NCBI RefSeq assembly: GCF_020615455.1
Contig: NC_059205.1
Location: forward strand, 32,898,144-32,962,143
DNA length: 64,000 bases
From: Coregonus clupeaformis
Taxonomy: Eukaryota > Chordata > Actinopteri > Salmoniformes > Salmonidae
Reading direction: 5' to 3'
In this document: positions 35,001-47,477 of the stretch, piece after piece
Layout: every line of letters begins with the position of its first letter
How positions within the stretch are numbered: position 1 is the stretch's first letter
Notes under the pieces: model-generated
What the model was told of the DNA's origin: nothing
The model's input: only the letters and a program-made list of their open reading frames with translations
Databases searched by the model: none
Program-made: the position numbers and the translations under genes

Positions 35001-35907
35001 TGTCTTCTCCAGACAAGCTTTTTTCCGGATGCCCCAAACAATCGGAAAGGGGATTCATCAGAGAAAATGACTTTACCCCAGTCCTCAGCAGTCCAATCCC
35101 TGTACCTTTTGCAGAATATCAGTCTGTCCCTGATGTTTTTCCTGGAGAGAAGTGGCTTCCTCGCTGCCCTTCTTGACACCAGGCCATCCTCCAAAAGTAT
35201 TTGCCTCACTGTGCGTGCAGATGCACTCACACCTGCCTGCTGCCATTCCTGAGCAAGCTCTGCACTGGTGGAGCCCCGATCCGGCAGCTGAATCAACTTT
35301 AGGAGACGGTCCTGGCGCTTGCTGGACTTTCTTGGGCGCCCTGAAGCCTTCTTCACAACAACTGAACCTCTCTCCTTGAAGTTCTTGATGATCCGATAAA
35401 TGGTTGATTTAGGTGCAATCTTACTAGCAATCACCCTCCTTTTAAAGCTTCCAGTCTGTTATTCTAACTCAATCAGCATGACAGAGTGATCTCCAGCCTT
35501 GTCCTCGTCAACACTCTCACCTGTGTTAATGAGAGAATCACTGACATGATGTCAGCTGGTCCTTTTGTGGCAGGGCTGAAATGCAGTGGAAATGGTTTTG
35601 GGGGATTAAGTTCATTTTCATGGCAAAGAGGGACTATGCAATTAATTGCAATTCATCTGATCACTCTTCATAACATTCTGTAGTATATGCAAATTGCCAT
35701 CATAAAAACTGAGGCAGCAGAATTTATATTTGTGTCATTCTCAAAACTTTTAACCACGACTGTAAATGAAATGTGAATAGAAGAATACAAATATACAGAA
35801 CACAAATATTCCAATAGATCGAGAACAGATAGATAGAACAAGGCACTAAGTTAATACTGAGGAGGGAAAAAAAAACACAGCAAAGGAATATACTTTTTTG
35901 CATCAAT
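32051..35907. repeat. Tandem array unit 1 of 4 (~3,857 bp)
   Basis: It starts GCATTTTTGTTAGCATTTAT. Contents in order: unique-looking DNA with no gene (32,051-33,066), a Tc1-derived MITE (33,067-33,549; ends ATACACTGAACATGAATATA and TTTGTTCAGTATAAT), part of an old Tc1-like element (about 33,785-34,200), a plus-strand SINE (34,205-34,349), then a Tc1-like transposon (34,352-35,762) with its transposase. Unit 1 differs from the others by GAATTACAAGAGTTAC where they have GAATTACAAAAGAGTTAC (32,741 onward). Confidence 0.95.
34607..35434 (-). pseudogene. Tc1/mariner-type transposase, unit 1: longest open copy
   Basis: 275 codons are open: a helix-turn-helix N-terminal region (IASKIAPKSTIYRIIKNF, then GRPRKSSKRQDRLLK), a second DNA-binding part (SASARTVRQILLEDGL) and the DDE triad in VIFSDESPFRLFG, LLQHDGAPCHKAK and DFNPIENLW. 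I count 35 residues between the second Asp and the Glu, instead of Tc1's 34. In-frame codons run upstream (TGSFKRR) to a TAA immediately before CAGACTGGA, so the usual N-terminus is cut off. The C-terminus drifts after IENLW. Probably inactive as a whole, although this copy alone lacks internal frameshifts. Confidence 0.88.
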
Positions 35908-38900
35908 GCATTTTTGTTAGCATTTATGGACATTGTCGAATAATAAGCTACATAAAATGAGAATAGGCTATATTGAAATGCCCCTTGCCTCAAATATCCT
36001 GTTTGGTCATTTTAGAAATGGTAGGCATATATCTTGCCTATGTAGAGTAAGATGATGACAAGGTTTTGCAAATCAGCCTCAACCACCTGAAGATTGATAT
36101 TCATTAGATTTTTCTTGAATGTCGGGTAATTAGTAAAAATGTTATGTCACATGAACACATTCAAACCCACAGGATTTGGGAAACATAGATAAGGAGTGGC
36201 CAACCCTCTTGGAGAGCTACATGCACCTCTAGGCAGGATTTTCTATGGTCTTATTTTAAAGGGATAGTTCACTAGTGGAGCCAATGGCATTCACGGTAGG
36301 AAATCTCACTCCAAGCTATATTCAAACATTGGCAGCCCTGTGTTATGATAGAAAGAAATAGGAACATGTCATGTAGGTCATCTTCATTTCCCTGGAACAG
36401 TCACAGCAGCTGTAGAAAATACTGATCATAGGTTTGTTGAATGGAAAGATACTTCACATGATAACTGCATTAAGGATTACATTAACAATACAAAATATTT
36501 GAATCTATCGTCTTCTCTTCAGAACAAATCAAAATGGTAGGGGCTTAGATGTGGATGTGATTAAATGTGTCTGAACCTATTTCCAAGGAATTACAAAAGA
36601 GTTACAAAAGCTCTAGTGATAAGAAGACCAACATCTCAATATACAATAAACATATTTCTCATACAAAAGAGGCCAAACTCTGAGTGACATTTCAAATGTT
36701 TACTCAGGGAAGATGTACCAGCTGAATGCATACATTCAATACAGTGCAGTGTCCACTTATACACTTGGCTCTCTGCCCCACCCTACCACAAAGATGTACT
36801 TCAGTGCTTTTCCATCACCCAGGATTTCTTCATGCTCCGTGCATATCACAGGACTTCTTATCAGTCAGTAGAGGCCTTGAGTTACTTGTAGTACACATTC
36901 CTACAGTCCATTGCAGTCAACAAAATACACTGAACATGAATATAAACGCAACATGTAAAGTGTTGGTCCCATGTTTCATGAGCTGAAATAAAAGATCACA
37001 GAAATGTTCCATACGCACAAAAAGCTTCTTTCTATCAATTTTTGTTCACACATTTTTTTACATCCCTGTTAGTGAGCATTTCTCCTTTGCCAAGAAAATC
37101 CATCCATCTGACAGGTGTGGCATATCAAGAAGCTGATTAAAAGCATGAGGGGTGCTGAGAAGTATTTCTGTATACAATAAAGCCCTTTTGTGGGGAAAAA
37201 CTCATTCTGATTGGCTGGGCCTCACTCGCCAGTGGGTGGGCCTATGCCCACCCAGGCCCATCCATGGCTGTGCCCTTGCCCAGTCATGTGAAATCCATAG
37301 ATTATGGCCCAATAACTCTATTTCAATTGACTGATTTCCTTATATGAACTGTAACTCAGTAAAATCTTTGAAATTGTTTATATTTTGTTTATATTTTTGT
37401 TCAGTATAATTACACTTCTATACACAAAGAGCTTAAACCTAACACTACGTTCAATCTCTAAGGATACATAAAAACAATATATTAATACTAGGAGGATATA
37501 ATTATATAAAAGAGTAAAGACATAAAACAGTAATTTTACAATCTATCAAATATAATATTAGTTCAGAAGTAAAATGTGGCTTAACAAATCACGCAATAAG
37601 TTACATGGGCTCACTCTGTGTGAAATAATAGGGGTTGACATGATTTTTGAATGACCAACCCTTCCTCTGTCCCCCATACATCTTGTGTATCTGTAAGGTC
37701 CCTCAATCAAGTATTGAATTTCAAGAACAAATTCAACTACAAAGACCAGGGGAACTTTTCGAAAGACTTATAAAGAAGGGCAGTGATTGGTAGATGGGTA
37801 ACAATAACAAATGAGACATTGAATATCTCTTCAAGCAGGTCAAGTTAATATTTATGCTGTGTATTATGTATTAAACCACCCAGACACATCAAAGATACAG
37901 TCATCCTTCTGAACTGAACTGCAGGACAGGAATGAAACTGCTCAGGGATGTTACCATGAAGCCATTGGTGATTTTAAAACAGCTACAAAGTTCAATGGCT
38001 GTAAAGGTATAAAACTGAGGATGGATCAACAACATTGTAGTTACTCACAATAATGATCTACAGTGTAGCTCAGTTGGTAGAGCATGGCGCTTGCAACGCC
38101 AGGGTTGTGGGTTCGTTTCCCACGGGGGCCATAGGATTTTGTATGCACTCACTAACTGTAAGTCGCTCTGGATAAGAGCGTCTGCTAAATGACTAAAATG
38201 TAAAACGTATTGGTCTTCACAAAGTTTACTGCTTCAGTGTTTTTAGATATTTTTGTCAGATGTTACTATGGTATACTGAAGTATAATTATAAGCATTCCA
38301 TAAGTGGCAAAGGCTTTTATTGACAATTACATTAAGTTTATGCAAAGAATCAATATTTGCAGTGTTGACCCTTCTTTTTCAAGACCTCTGCAATCCGCCC
38401 TGGCATGCTGTCAATTAACTTCTGGGCCACATCCTGACTGATGGCAGCCCATTCTTGCATAATCAATGCTTGGAGTTTGTCAGAATTTGTGGGGTTTTGT
38501 TTGTCCATCCGCCTCTTGACCACAAGTTCTCAATGGGATTAAAGTCTGGGGAGTTTCCTGGCCATGGACCCAAAATGTTGATGTTTTGTTCCCGAGCCAC
38601 TTAGTTATCACTTTTGCTTTATGGCAAGGTGCTCCATCATGCTGGAGAAGGCATTGTTCGTCACCAAACTGTTCTTGGATGGTTGGGAGAAGTTGCTCTC
38701 GGAGGATGTGTTGGTACCATTCTTTATTCATGTCTGTGTTCTTAGGCAAAATTATGAGTGAGCCCACTCCCTTGGCTGAGAAGCAACCCCACACATTAAT
38801 GGTCTCAGGATGCTTTACTGTTGGCATGACACAGGACTGATGGTAGCGCTCACCTTGTCTTCTCCAGACAAGCTTTTTTCCCGGATGCCCCAAACAATCG

Positions 38901-39762
38901 GAAAGGGGATTCATCAGAGAAAATGACTTTACCCCAGTCCTCAGCAGTCCAATCCCTGTACCTTTTGCAGAATATCAGTCTGTCCCTGATGTTTTTCCTG
39001 GAGAGAAGTGGCTTCCTCGCTGCCCTTCTTGACACCAGGCCATCCTCCAAAAGTATTTGCCTCACTGTGCGTGCAGATGCACTCACACCTGCCTGCTGCC
39101 ATTCCTGAGCAAGCTCTGCACTGGTGGAGCCCCGATCCGGCAGCTGAATCAACTTTAGGAGACGGTCCTGGCGCTTGCTGGACTTTCTTGGGCGCCCTGA
39201 AGCCTTCTTCACAACAACTGAACCTCTCTCCTTGAAGTTCTTGATGATCCGATAAATGGTTGATTTAGGTGCAATCTTACTAGCAATCACCCTCCTTTTA
39301 AAGCTTCCAGTCTGTTATTCTAACTCAATCAGCATGACAGAGTGATCTCCAGCCTTGTCCTCGTCAACACTCTCACCTGTGTTAATGAGAGAATCACTGA
39401 CATGATGTCAGCTGGTCCTTTTGTGGCAGGGCTGAAATGCAGTGGAAATGTTTTTGGGGGATTAAGTTCATTTTCATGGCAAAGAGGGACTTTGCAATTA
39501 ATTGCAATTCATCTGATCACTCTTCATAACATTCTGTAGTATATGCAAATTGCCATCATAAAAACTGAGGCAGCAGAATTTATATTTGTGTCATTCTCAA
39601 AACTTTTAACCACGACTGTAAATGAAATGTGAATAGAAGAATACAAATATACAGAACACAAATATTCCAATAGATCGAGAACAGATAGATAGAACAAGGC
39701 ACTAAGTTAATACTGAGGAGGGAAAAAAAACACAGCAAAGGAATATACTTTTTTGCATCAAT
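35908..39762. repeat. Tandem array unit 2 of 4 (~3,855 bp)
   Basis: Same contents and order as unit 1: MITE from about 36,926, SINE at 38,063-38,204 (shorter G run, CCCACGGGGGCC) and a minus-strand transposase. Private variants include ATTTCTTCATGC for ATTTCTCCATGC near 36,828 and GTCAACAAAATACA near 36,918. The junction with unit 1 reads CATCAATGCATTTTTGTTAG. Confidence 0.95.
38480..39290 (-). pseudogene. Tc1-like transposase, unit 2: frameshifted twice
   Basis: It is identical in design to the unit 1 copy. An extra C in the TTTTTTCCCGG run (about 38,875-38,885) breaks the frame after LFGASGKK, and one C less in GTTCCCGAG (about 38,590) shifts the part after KVITKWLG. The IENLW end is therefore out of frame. 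A substitution changes NTAMNKE to NTDMNKE. Confidence 0.9.
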
Positions 39763-42700
39763 GCATTTTTGTTAGCATTTATGGACATTGTCGAATAATA
39801 AGCTACATAAAATGAGAATAGGCTATATTGAAATGCCCCTTGCCTCAAATATCCTGTTTGGTCATTTTAGAAATGGTAGGCATATATCTTGCCTATGTAG
39901 AGTAAGATGATGACAAGGTTTTGCAAATCAGCCTCAACCACCTGAAGATTGATATTCATTAGATTTTTCTTGAATGTCGGGTAATTAGTAAAAATGTTAT
40001 GTCACATGAACACATTCAAACCCACAGGATTTGGGAAACATAGATAAGGAGTGGCCAACCCTCTTGGAGAGCTACATGCACCTCTAGGCAGGATTTTCTA
40101 TGGTCTTATTTTAAAGGGATAGTTCACTAGTGGAGCCAATGGCATTCACGGTAGGAAATCTCACTCCAAGCTATATTCAAACATTGGCAGCCCTGTGTTA
40201 TGATAGAAAGAAATAGGAACATGTCATGTAGGTCATCTTCATTTCCCTGGAACAGTCACAGCAGCTGTAGAAAATACTGATCATAGGTTTGTTGAATGGA
40301 AAGATACTTCACATGATAACTGCATTAAGGATTACATTAACAATACAAAATATTTGAATCTATCGTCTTCTCTTCAGAACAAATCAAAATGGTAGGGGCT
40401 TAGATGTGGATGTGATTAAATGTGTCTGAACCTATTTCCAAGGAATTACAAAAGAGTTACAAAAGCTCTAGTGATAAGAAGACCAACATCTCAATATACA
40501 ATAAACATATTTCTCATACAAAAGAGGCCAAACTCTGAGTGACATTTCAAATGTTTACTCAGGGAAGATGTACCAGCTGAATGCATACATTCAATACAGT
40601 GCAGTGTCCACTTATACACTTGGCTCTCTGCCCCACCCTACCACAAAGATGTACTTCAGTGCTTTTCCATCACCCAGGATTTCTCCATGCTCCGTGCATA
40701 TCACAGGACTTCTTATCAGTCAGTAGAGGCCTTGAGTTACTTGTAGTACACATTCCTACAGTCCATTGCAGTCAACTAAATACACTGAACATGAATATAA
40801 ACGCAACATGTAAAGTGTTGGTCCCATGTTTCATGAGCTGAAATAAAAGATCACAGAAATGTTCCATACGCACAAAAAGCTTCTTTCTATCAATTTTTGT
40901 TCACACATTTTTTTACATCCCTGTTAGTGAGCATTTCTCCTTTGCCAAGAAAATCCATCCATCTGACAGGTGTGGCATATCAAGAAGCTGATTAAAAGCA
41001 TGAGGGGTGCTGAGAAGTATTTCTGTATACAATAAAGCCCTTTTGTGGGGAAAAATTCATTCTGATTGGCTGGGCCTCACTCGCCAGTGGGTGGGCCTAT
41101 GCCCACCCAGGCCCATCCATGGCTGTGCCCTTGCCCAGTCATGTGAAATCCATAGATTATGGCCCAATAACTCTATTTCAATTGACTGATTTCCTTATAT
41201 GAACTGTAACTCAGTAAAATCTTTGAAATTGTTTATATTTTGTTTATATTTTTGTTCAGTATAATTACACTTCTATACACAAAGAGCTTAAACCTAACAC
41301 TACGTTCAGTCTCTAAGGATACATAAAAACAATCTATTAATACTAGGAGGATATAATTATATAAAAGAGTAAAGACATAAAACAGTAATTTTACAATCTA
41401 TCAAATATAATATTAGTTCAGAAGTAAAATGTGGCTTAACAAATCACGCAATAAGTTACATGGGCTCACTCTGTGTGAAATAATAGGGGTTGACATGATT
41501 TTTGAATGACCAACCCTTCCTCTGTCCCCCATACATCTTGTGTATCTGTAAGGTCCCTCAATCAAGTATTGAATTTCAAGAACAAATTCAACTACAAAGA
41601 CCAGGGGAACTTTTCGAAAGACTTATAAAGAAGGGCAGTGATTGGTAGATGGGTAACAATAACAAATGAGACATTGAATATCTCTTCAAGCAGGTCAAGT
41701 TAATATTTATGCTGTGTATTATGTATTAAACCACCCAGACACATCAAAGATACAGTCATCCTTCTGAACTGAACTGCAGGACAGGAATGAAACTGCTCAG
41801 GGATGTTACCATGAAGCCATTGGTGATTTTAAAACAGCTACAAAGTTCAATGGCTGTAAAGGTATAAAACTGAGGATGGATCAACAACATTGTAGTTACT
41901 CACAATAATGATCTACAGTGTAGCTCAGTTGGTAGAGCATGGCGCTTGCAACGCCAGGGTTGTGGGTTCGTTTCCCACGGGGGGCCATAGGATTTTGTAT
42001 GCACTCACTAACTGTAAGTCGCTCTGGATAAGAGCGTCTGCTAAATGACTAAAATGTAAAACGTATTGGTCTTCACAAAGTTTACTGCTTCAGTGTTTTT
42101 AGATATTTTTGTCAGATGTTACTATGGTATACTGAAGTATAATTATAAGCATTCCATAAGTGGCAAAGGCTTTTATTGACAATTACATTAAGTTTATGCA
42201 AAGAATCAATATTTGCAGTGTTGACCCTTCTTTTTCAAGACCTCTGCAATCCGCCCTGGCATGCTGTCAATTAACTTCTGGGCCACATCCTGACTGATGG
42301 CAGCCCATTCTTGCATAATCAATGCTTGGAGTTTGTCAGAATTTGTGGGGTTTTGTTTGTCCATCCGCCTCTTGACCACAAGTTCTCAATGGGATTAAAG
42401 TCTGGGGAGTTTCCTGGCCATGGACCCAAAATGTTGATGTTTTGTTCCCCGAGCCACTTAGTTATCACTTTTGCTTTATGGCAAGGTGCTCCATCATGCT
42501 GGAGAAGGCATTGTTCGTCACCAAACTGTTCTTGGATGGTTGGGAGAAGTTGCTCTCGGAGGATGTGTTGGTACCATTCTTTATTCATGGCTGTGTTCTT
42601 AGGCAAAATTATGAGTGAGCCCACTCCCTTGGCTGAGAAGCAACCCCACACATTAATGGTCTCAGGATGCTTTACTGTTGGCATGACACAGGACTGATGG

Positions 42701-43620
42701 TAGCGCTCACCTTGTCTTCTCCAGACAAGCTTTTTTCCCGGATGCCCCAAACAATCGGAAAGGGGATTCATCAGAGAAAATGACTTTACCCCAGTCCTCA
42801 GCAGTCCAATCCCTGTACCTTTTGCAGAATATCAGTCTGTCCCTGATGTTTTTCCTGGAGAGAAGTGGCTTCCTCGCTGCCCTTCTTGACACCAGGCCAT
42901 CCTCCAAAAGTATTTGCCTCACTGTGCGTGCAGATGCACTCACACCTGCCTGCTGCCATTCCTGAGCAAGCTCTGCACTGGTGGTGCCCCGATCCGGCAG
43001 CTGAATCAACTTTAGGAGACGGTCCTGGCGCTTGCTGGACTTTCTTGGGCGCCCTGAAGCCTTCTTCACAACAACTGAACCTCTCTCCTTGAAGTTCTTG
43101 ATGATCCGATAAATGGTTGATTTAGGTGCAATCTTACTAGCAATCACCCTCCTTTTAAAGCTTCCAGTCTGTTATTCTAACTCAATCAGCATGACAGAGT
43201 GATCTCCAGCCTTGTCCTCGTCAACACTCTCACCTGTGTTAATGAGAGAATCACTGACATGATGTCAGCTGGTCCTTTGTGGCAGGGCTGAAATGCAGTG
43301 GAAATGGTTTTGGGGGGATTAAGTTCATTTTCATGGCAAAGAGGGACTTTGCAATTAATTGCAATTCATCTGATCACTCTTCATAACATTCTGTAGTATA
43401 TGCAAATTGCCATCATAAAAACTGAGGCAGCAGAATTTATATTTGTGTCATTCTCAAAACTTTTAACCACGACTGTAAATGAAATGTGAATAGAAGAATA
43501 CAAATATACAGAACACAAATATTCCAATAGATCGAGAACAGATAGATAGAACAAGGCACTAAGTTAATACTGAGGAGGGAAAAAAAAACACAGCAAAGGA
43601 ATATACTTTTTTGCATCAAT
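39763..43620. repeat. Tandem array unit 3 of 4 (~3,858 bp)
   Basis: Same contents: MITE from about 40,782, SINE at 41,919-42,060 and a minus-strand transposase. It shares with unit 4, against units 1-2, CGTTCAGTCTC and AACAATCTATTA (about 41,305-41,340) and GGTGGTGCCCC (about 42,980). The private variant AAAAATTCATTC is near 41,052. Confidence 0.95.
42319..43147 (-). pseudogene. Tc1-like transposase, unit 3: one internal frameshift
   Basis: The extra C in TTTTTTCCCGG (about 42,732-42,742) splits the frame after LFGASGKK. Downstream, GTTCCCCGAG keeps the C-terminal frame open to IENLW, as in unit 1. The encoded DDE segments are otherwise the same. It carries a Ser-to-Thr change (DRGTTSAEL) shared with unit 4. 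Confidence 0.9.
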
Positions 43621-46600
43621 GCATTTTTGTTAGCATTTATGGACATTGTCGAATAATAAGCTACATAAAATGAGAATAGGCTATATTGAAATGCCCCTTG
43701 CCTCAAATATCCTGTTTGGTCATTTTAGAAATGGTAGGCATATATCTTGCCTATGTAGAGTAAGATGATGACAAGGTTTTGCAAATCAGCCTCAACCACC
43801 TGAAGATTGATATTCATTAGATTTTTCTTGAATGTCGGGTAATTAGTAAAAATGTTATGTCACATGAACACATTCAAACCCACAGGATTTGGGAAACATA
43901 GATAAGGAGTGGCCAACCCTCTTGGAGAGCTACATGCACCTCTAGGCAGGATTTTCTATGGTCTTATTTTAAAGGGATAGTTCACTAGTGGAGCCAATGG
44001 CATTCACGGTAGGAAATCTCACTCCAAGCTATATTCAAACATTGGCAGCCCTGTGTTATGATAGAAAGAAATAGGAACATGTCATGTAGGTCATCTTCAT
44101 TTCCCTGGAACAGTCACAGCAGCTGTAGAAAATACTGATCATAGGTTTGTTGAATGGAAAGATACTTCACATGATAACTGCATTAAGGATTACATTAACA
44201 ATACAAAATATTTGAATCTATCGTCTTCTCTTCAGAACAAATCAAAATGGTAGGGGCTTAGATGTGGATGTGATTAAATGTGTCTGAACCTATTTCCAAG
44301 GAATTACAAAAGAGTTACAAAAGCTCTAGTGATAAGAAGACCAACATCTCAATATACAATAAACATATTTCTCATACAAAAGAGGCCAAACTCTGAGTGA
44401 CATTTCAAATGTTTACTCAGGGAAGATGTACCAGCTGAATGCATACATTCAATACAGTGCAGTGTCCACTTATACACTTGGCTCTCTGCCCCACCCTACC
44501 ACAAAGATGTACTTCAGTGCTTTTCCATCACCCAGGATTTCTCCATGCTCCGTGCATATCACAGGACTTCTTATCAGTCAGTAGAGGCCTTGAGTTACTT
44601 GTAGTACACATTCCTACAGTCCATTGCAGTCAACTAAATACACTGAACATGAATATAAACGCAACATGTAAAGTGTTGGTCCCATGTTTCATGAGCTGAA
44701 ATAAAAGATCACAGAAATGTTCCATACGCACAAAAAGCTTCTTTCTATCAATTTTTGTTCACACATTTTTTTTACATCCCTGTTAGTGAGCATTTCTCCT
44801 TTGCCAAGAAAATCCATCCATCTGACAGGTGTGGCATATCAAGAAGCTGATTAAAAGCATGAGGGGTGCTGAGAAGTATTTCTGTATACAATAAAGCCCT
44901 TTTGTGGGGAAAAACTCATTCTGATTGGCTGGGCCTCACTCGCCAGTGGGTGGGCCTATGCCCACCCAGGCCCATCCATGGCTGTGCCCTTGCCCAGTCA
45001 TGTGAAATCCATAGATTATGGCCCAATAACTCTATTTCAATTGACTGATTTCCTTATATGAACTGTAACTCAGTAAAATCTTTGAAATTGTTTATATTTT
45101 GTTTATATTTTTGTTCAGTATAATTACACTTCTATACACAAAGAGCTTAAACCTAACACTACGTTCAGTCTCTAAGGATACATAAAAACAATCTATTAAT
45201 ACTAGGAGGATATAATTATATAAAAGAGTAAAGACATAAAACAGTAATTTTACAATCTATCAAATATAATATTAGTTCAGAAGTAAAATGTGGCTTAACA
45301 AATCACGCAATAAGTTACATGGGCTCACTCTGTGTGAAATAATAGGGGTTGACATGATTTTTGAATGACCAACCCTTCCTCTGTCCCCCATACATCTTGT
45401 GTATCTGTAAGGTCCCTCAATCAAGTATTGAATTTCAAGAACAAATTCAACTACAAAGACCAGGGGAACTTTTCGAAAGACTTATAAAGAAGGGCAGTGA
45501 TTGGTAGATGGGTAACAATAACAAATGAGACATTGAATATCTCTTCAAGCAGGTCAAGTTAATATTTATGCTGTGTATTATGTATTAAACCACCCAGACA
45601 CATCAAAGATACAGTCATCCTTCTGAACTGAACTGCAGGACAGGAATGAAACTGCTCAGGGATGTTACCATGAAGCCATTGGTGATTTTAAAACAGCTAC
45701 AAAGTTCAATGGCTGTAAAGGTATAAAACTGAGGATGGATCAACAACATTGTAGTTACTCACAATAATGATCTACAGTGTAGCTCAGTTGGTAGAGCATG
45801 GCGCTTGCAACGCCAGGGTTGTGGGTTCGTTTCCCACGGGGGGCCATAGGATTTTGTATGCACTCACTAACTGTAAGTCGCTCTGGATAAGAGCGTCTGC
45901 TAAATGACTAAAATGTAAAACGTATTGGTCTTCACAAAGTTTACTGCTTCAGTGTTTTTAGATATTTTTGTCAGATGTTACTATGGTATACTGAAGTATA
46001 ATTATAAGCATTCCATAAGTGGCAAAGGCTTTTATTGACAATTACATTAAGTTTATGCAAAGAATCAATATTTGCAGTGTTGACCCTTCTTTTTCAAGAC
46101 CTCTGCAATCCGCCCTGGCATGCTGTCAATTAACTTCTGGGCCACATCCTGACTGATGGCAGCCCATTCTTGCATAATCAATGCTTGGAGTTTGTCAGAA
46201 TTTGTGGGGTTTTGTTTGTCCATCCGCCTCTTGACCACAAGTTCTCAATGGGATTAAGGTCTGGGGAGTTTCCTGGCCATGGACCCAAAATGTTGATGTT
46301 TTGTTCCCGAGCCACTTAGTTATCACTTTTGCTTTATGGCAAGGTGCTCCATCATGCTGGAGAAGGCATTGTTCGTCACCAAACTGTTCTTGGATGGTTG
46401 GGAGAAGTTGCTCTCGGAGGATGTGTTGGTACCATTCTTTATTCATGGCTGTGTTCTTAGGCAAAATTATGAGTGAGCCCACTCCCTTGGCTGAGAAGCA
46501 ACCCCACACATTAATGGTCTCAGGATGCTTTACTGTTGGCATGACACAGGACTGATGGTAGCGCTCACCTTGTCTTCTCCAGACAAGCTTTTTTCCGGAT

Positions 46601-47477
46601 GCCCCAAACAATCGGAAAGGGGATTCATCAGAGAAAATGACTTTACCCCAGTCCTCAGCAGTCCAATCCCTGTACCTTTTGCAGAATATCAGTCTGTCCC
46701 TGATGTTTTTCCTGGAGAGAAGTGGCTTCCTCGCTGCCCTTCTTGACACCAGGCCATCCTCCAAAAGTATTTGCCTCACTGTGCGTGCAGATGCACTCAC
46801 ACCTGCCTGCTGCCATTCCTGAGCAAGCTCTGCACTGGTGGTGCCCCGATCCGGCAGCTGAATCAACTTTAGGAGACGGTCCTGGCGCTTGCTGGACTTT
46901 CTTGGGCGCCCTGAAGCCTTCTTCACAACAACTGAACCTCTCTCCTTGAAGTTCTTGATGATCCGATAAATGGTTGATTTAGGTGCAATCTTACTAGCAA
47001 TCACCCTCCTTTTAAAGCTTCCAGTCTGTTATTCTAACTCAATCAGCATGACAGAGCGATCTCCAGCCTTGTCCTCGTCAACACTCTCACCTGTGTTAAT
47101 GAGAGAATCACTGACATGATGTCAGCTGGTCCTTTTGTGGCAGGGCTGAAATGCAGTGGAAATGTTTTGGGGGGATTAAGTTCATTTTCATGGCAAAGAG
47201 GGACTTTGCAATTAATTGCAATTCATCTGATCACTCTTCATAACATTCTGTAGTATATGCAAATTGCCATCATAAAAACTGAGGCAGCAGAATTTATATT
47301 TGTGTCATTCTCAAAACTTTTAACCACGACTGTAAATGAAATGTGAATAGAAGAATACAAAATATACAGAACACAAATATTCCAATAGATCGAGAACAGA
47401 TAGATAGAACAAGGCACTAAGTTAATACTGAGGAGGGAAAAAAAACACAGCAAAGGAATATACTTTTTTGCATCAAT
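43621..47477. repeat. Tandem array unit 4 of 4 (~3,857 bp)
   Basis: Same contents: MITE from about 44,640, SINE at 45,777-45,919 and a minus-strand transposase. It ends CATCAATGCA but then continues into AAGCCTTATGTTTGGGGCAA, not another unit. It is therefore the only unit still joined to the downstream half of the old Tc1-like element. Confidence 0.95.
46195..47004 (-). pseudogene. Tc1-like transposase, unit 4: C-terminal frameshift
   Basis: 269 codons are open. Like unit 1 it has TTTTTTCCGG, so the frame passes through GKKLVWRRQGERYHQ to HDGAPCHKAK. Like unit 2 it has GTTCCCGAG, so the frame is lost after KWLG, before the catalytic Glu. It keeps the Thr variant (DRGTTSAEL) of unit 3. Confidence 0.9.

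Noticed and set aside
32051..47477. CRISPR-like or satellite array
   Set aside because: The unit is 3.86 kb and full of eukaryotic transposons. There are no short regularly spaced repeats, and the genome is vertebrate.
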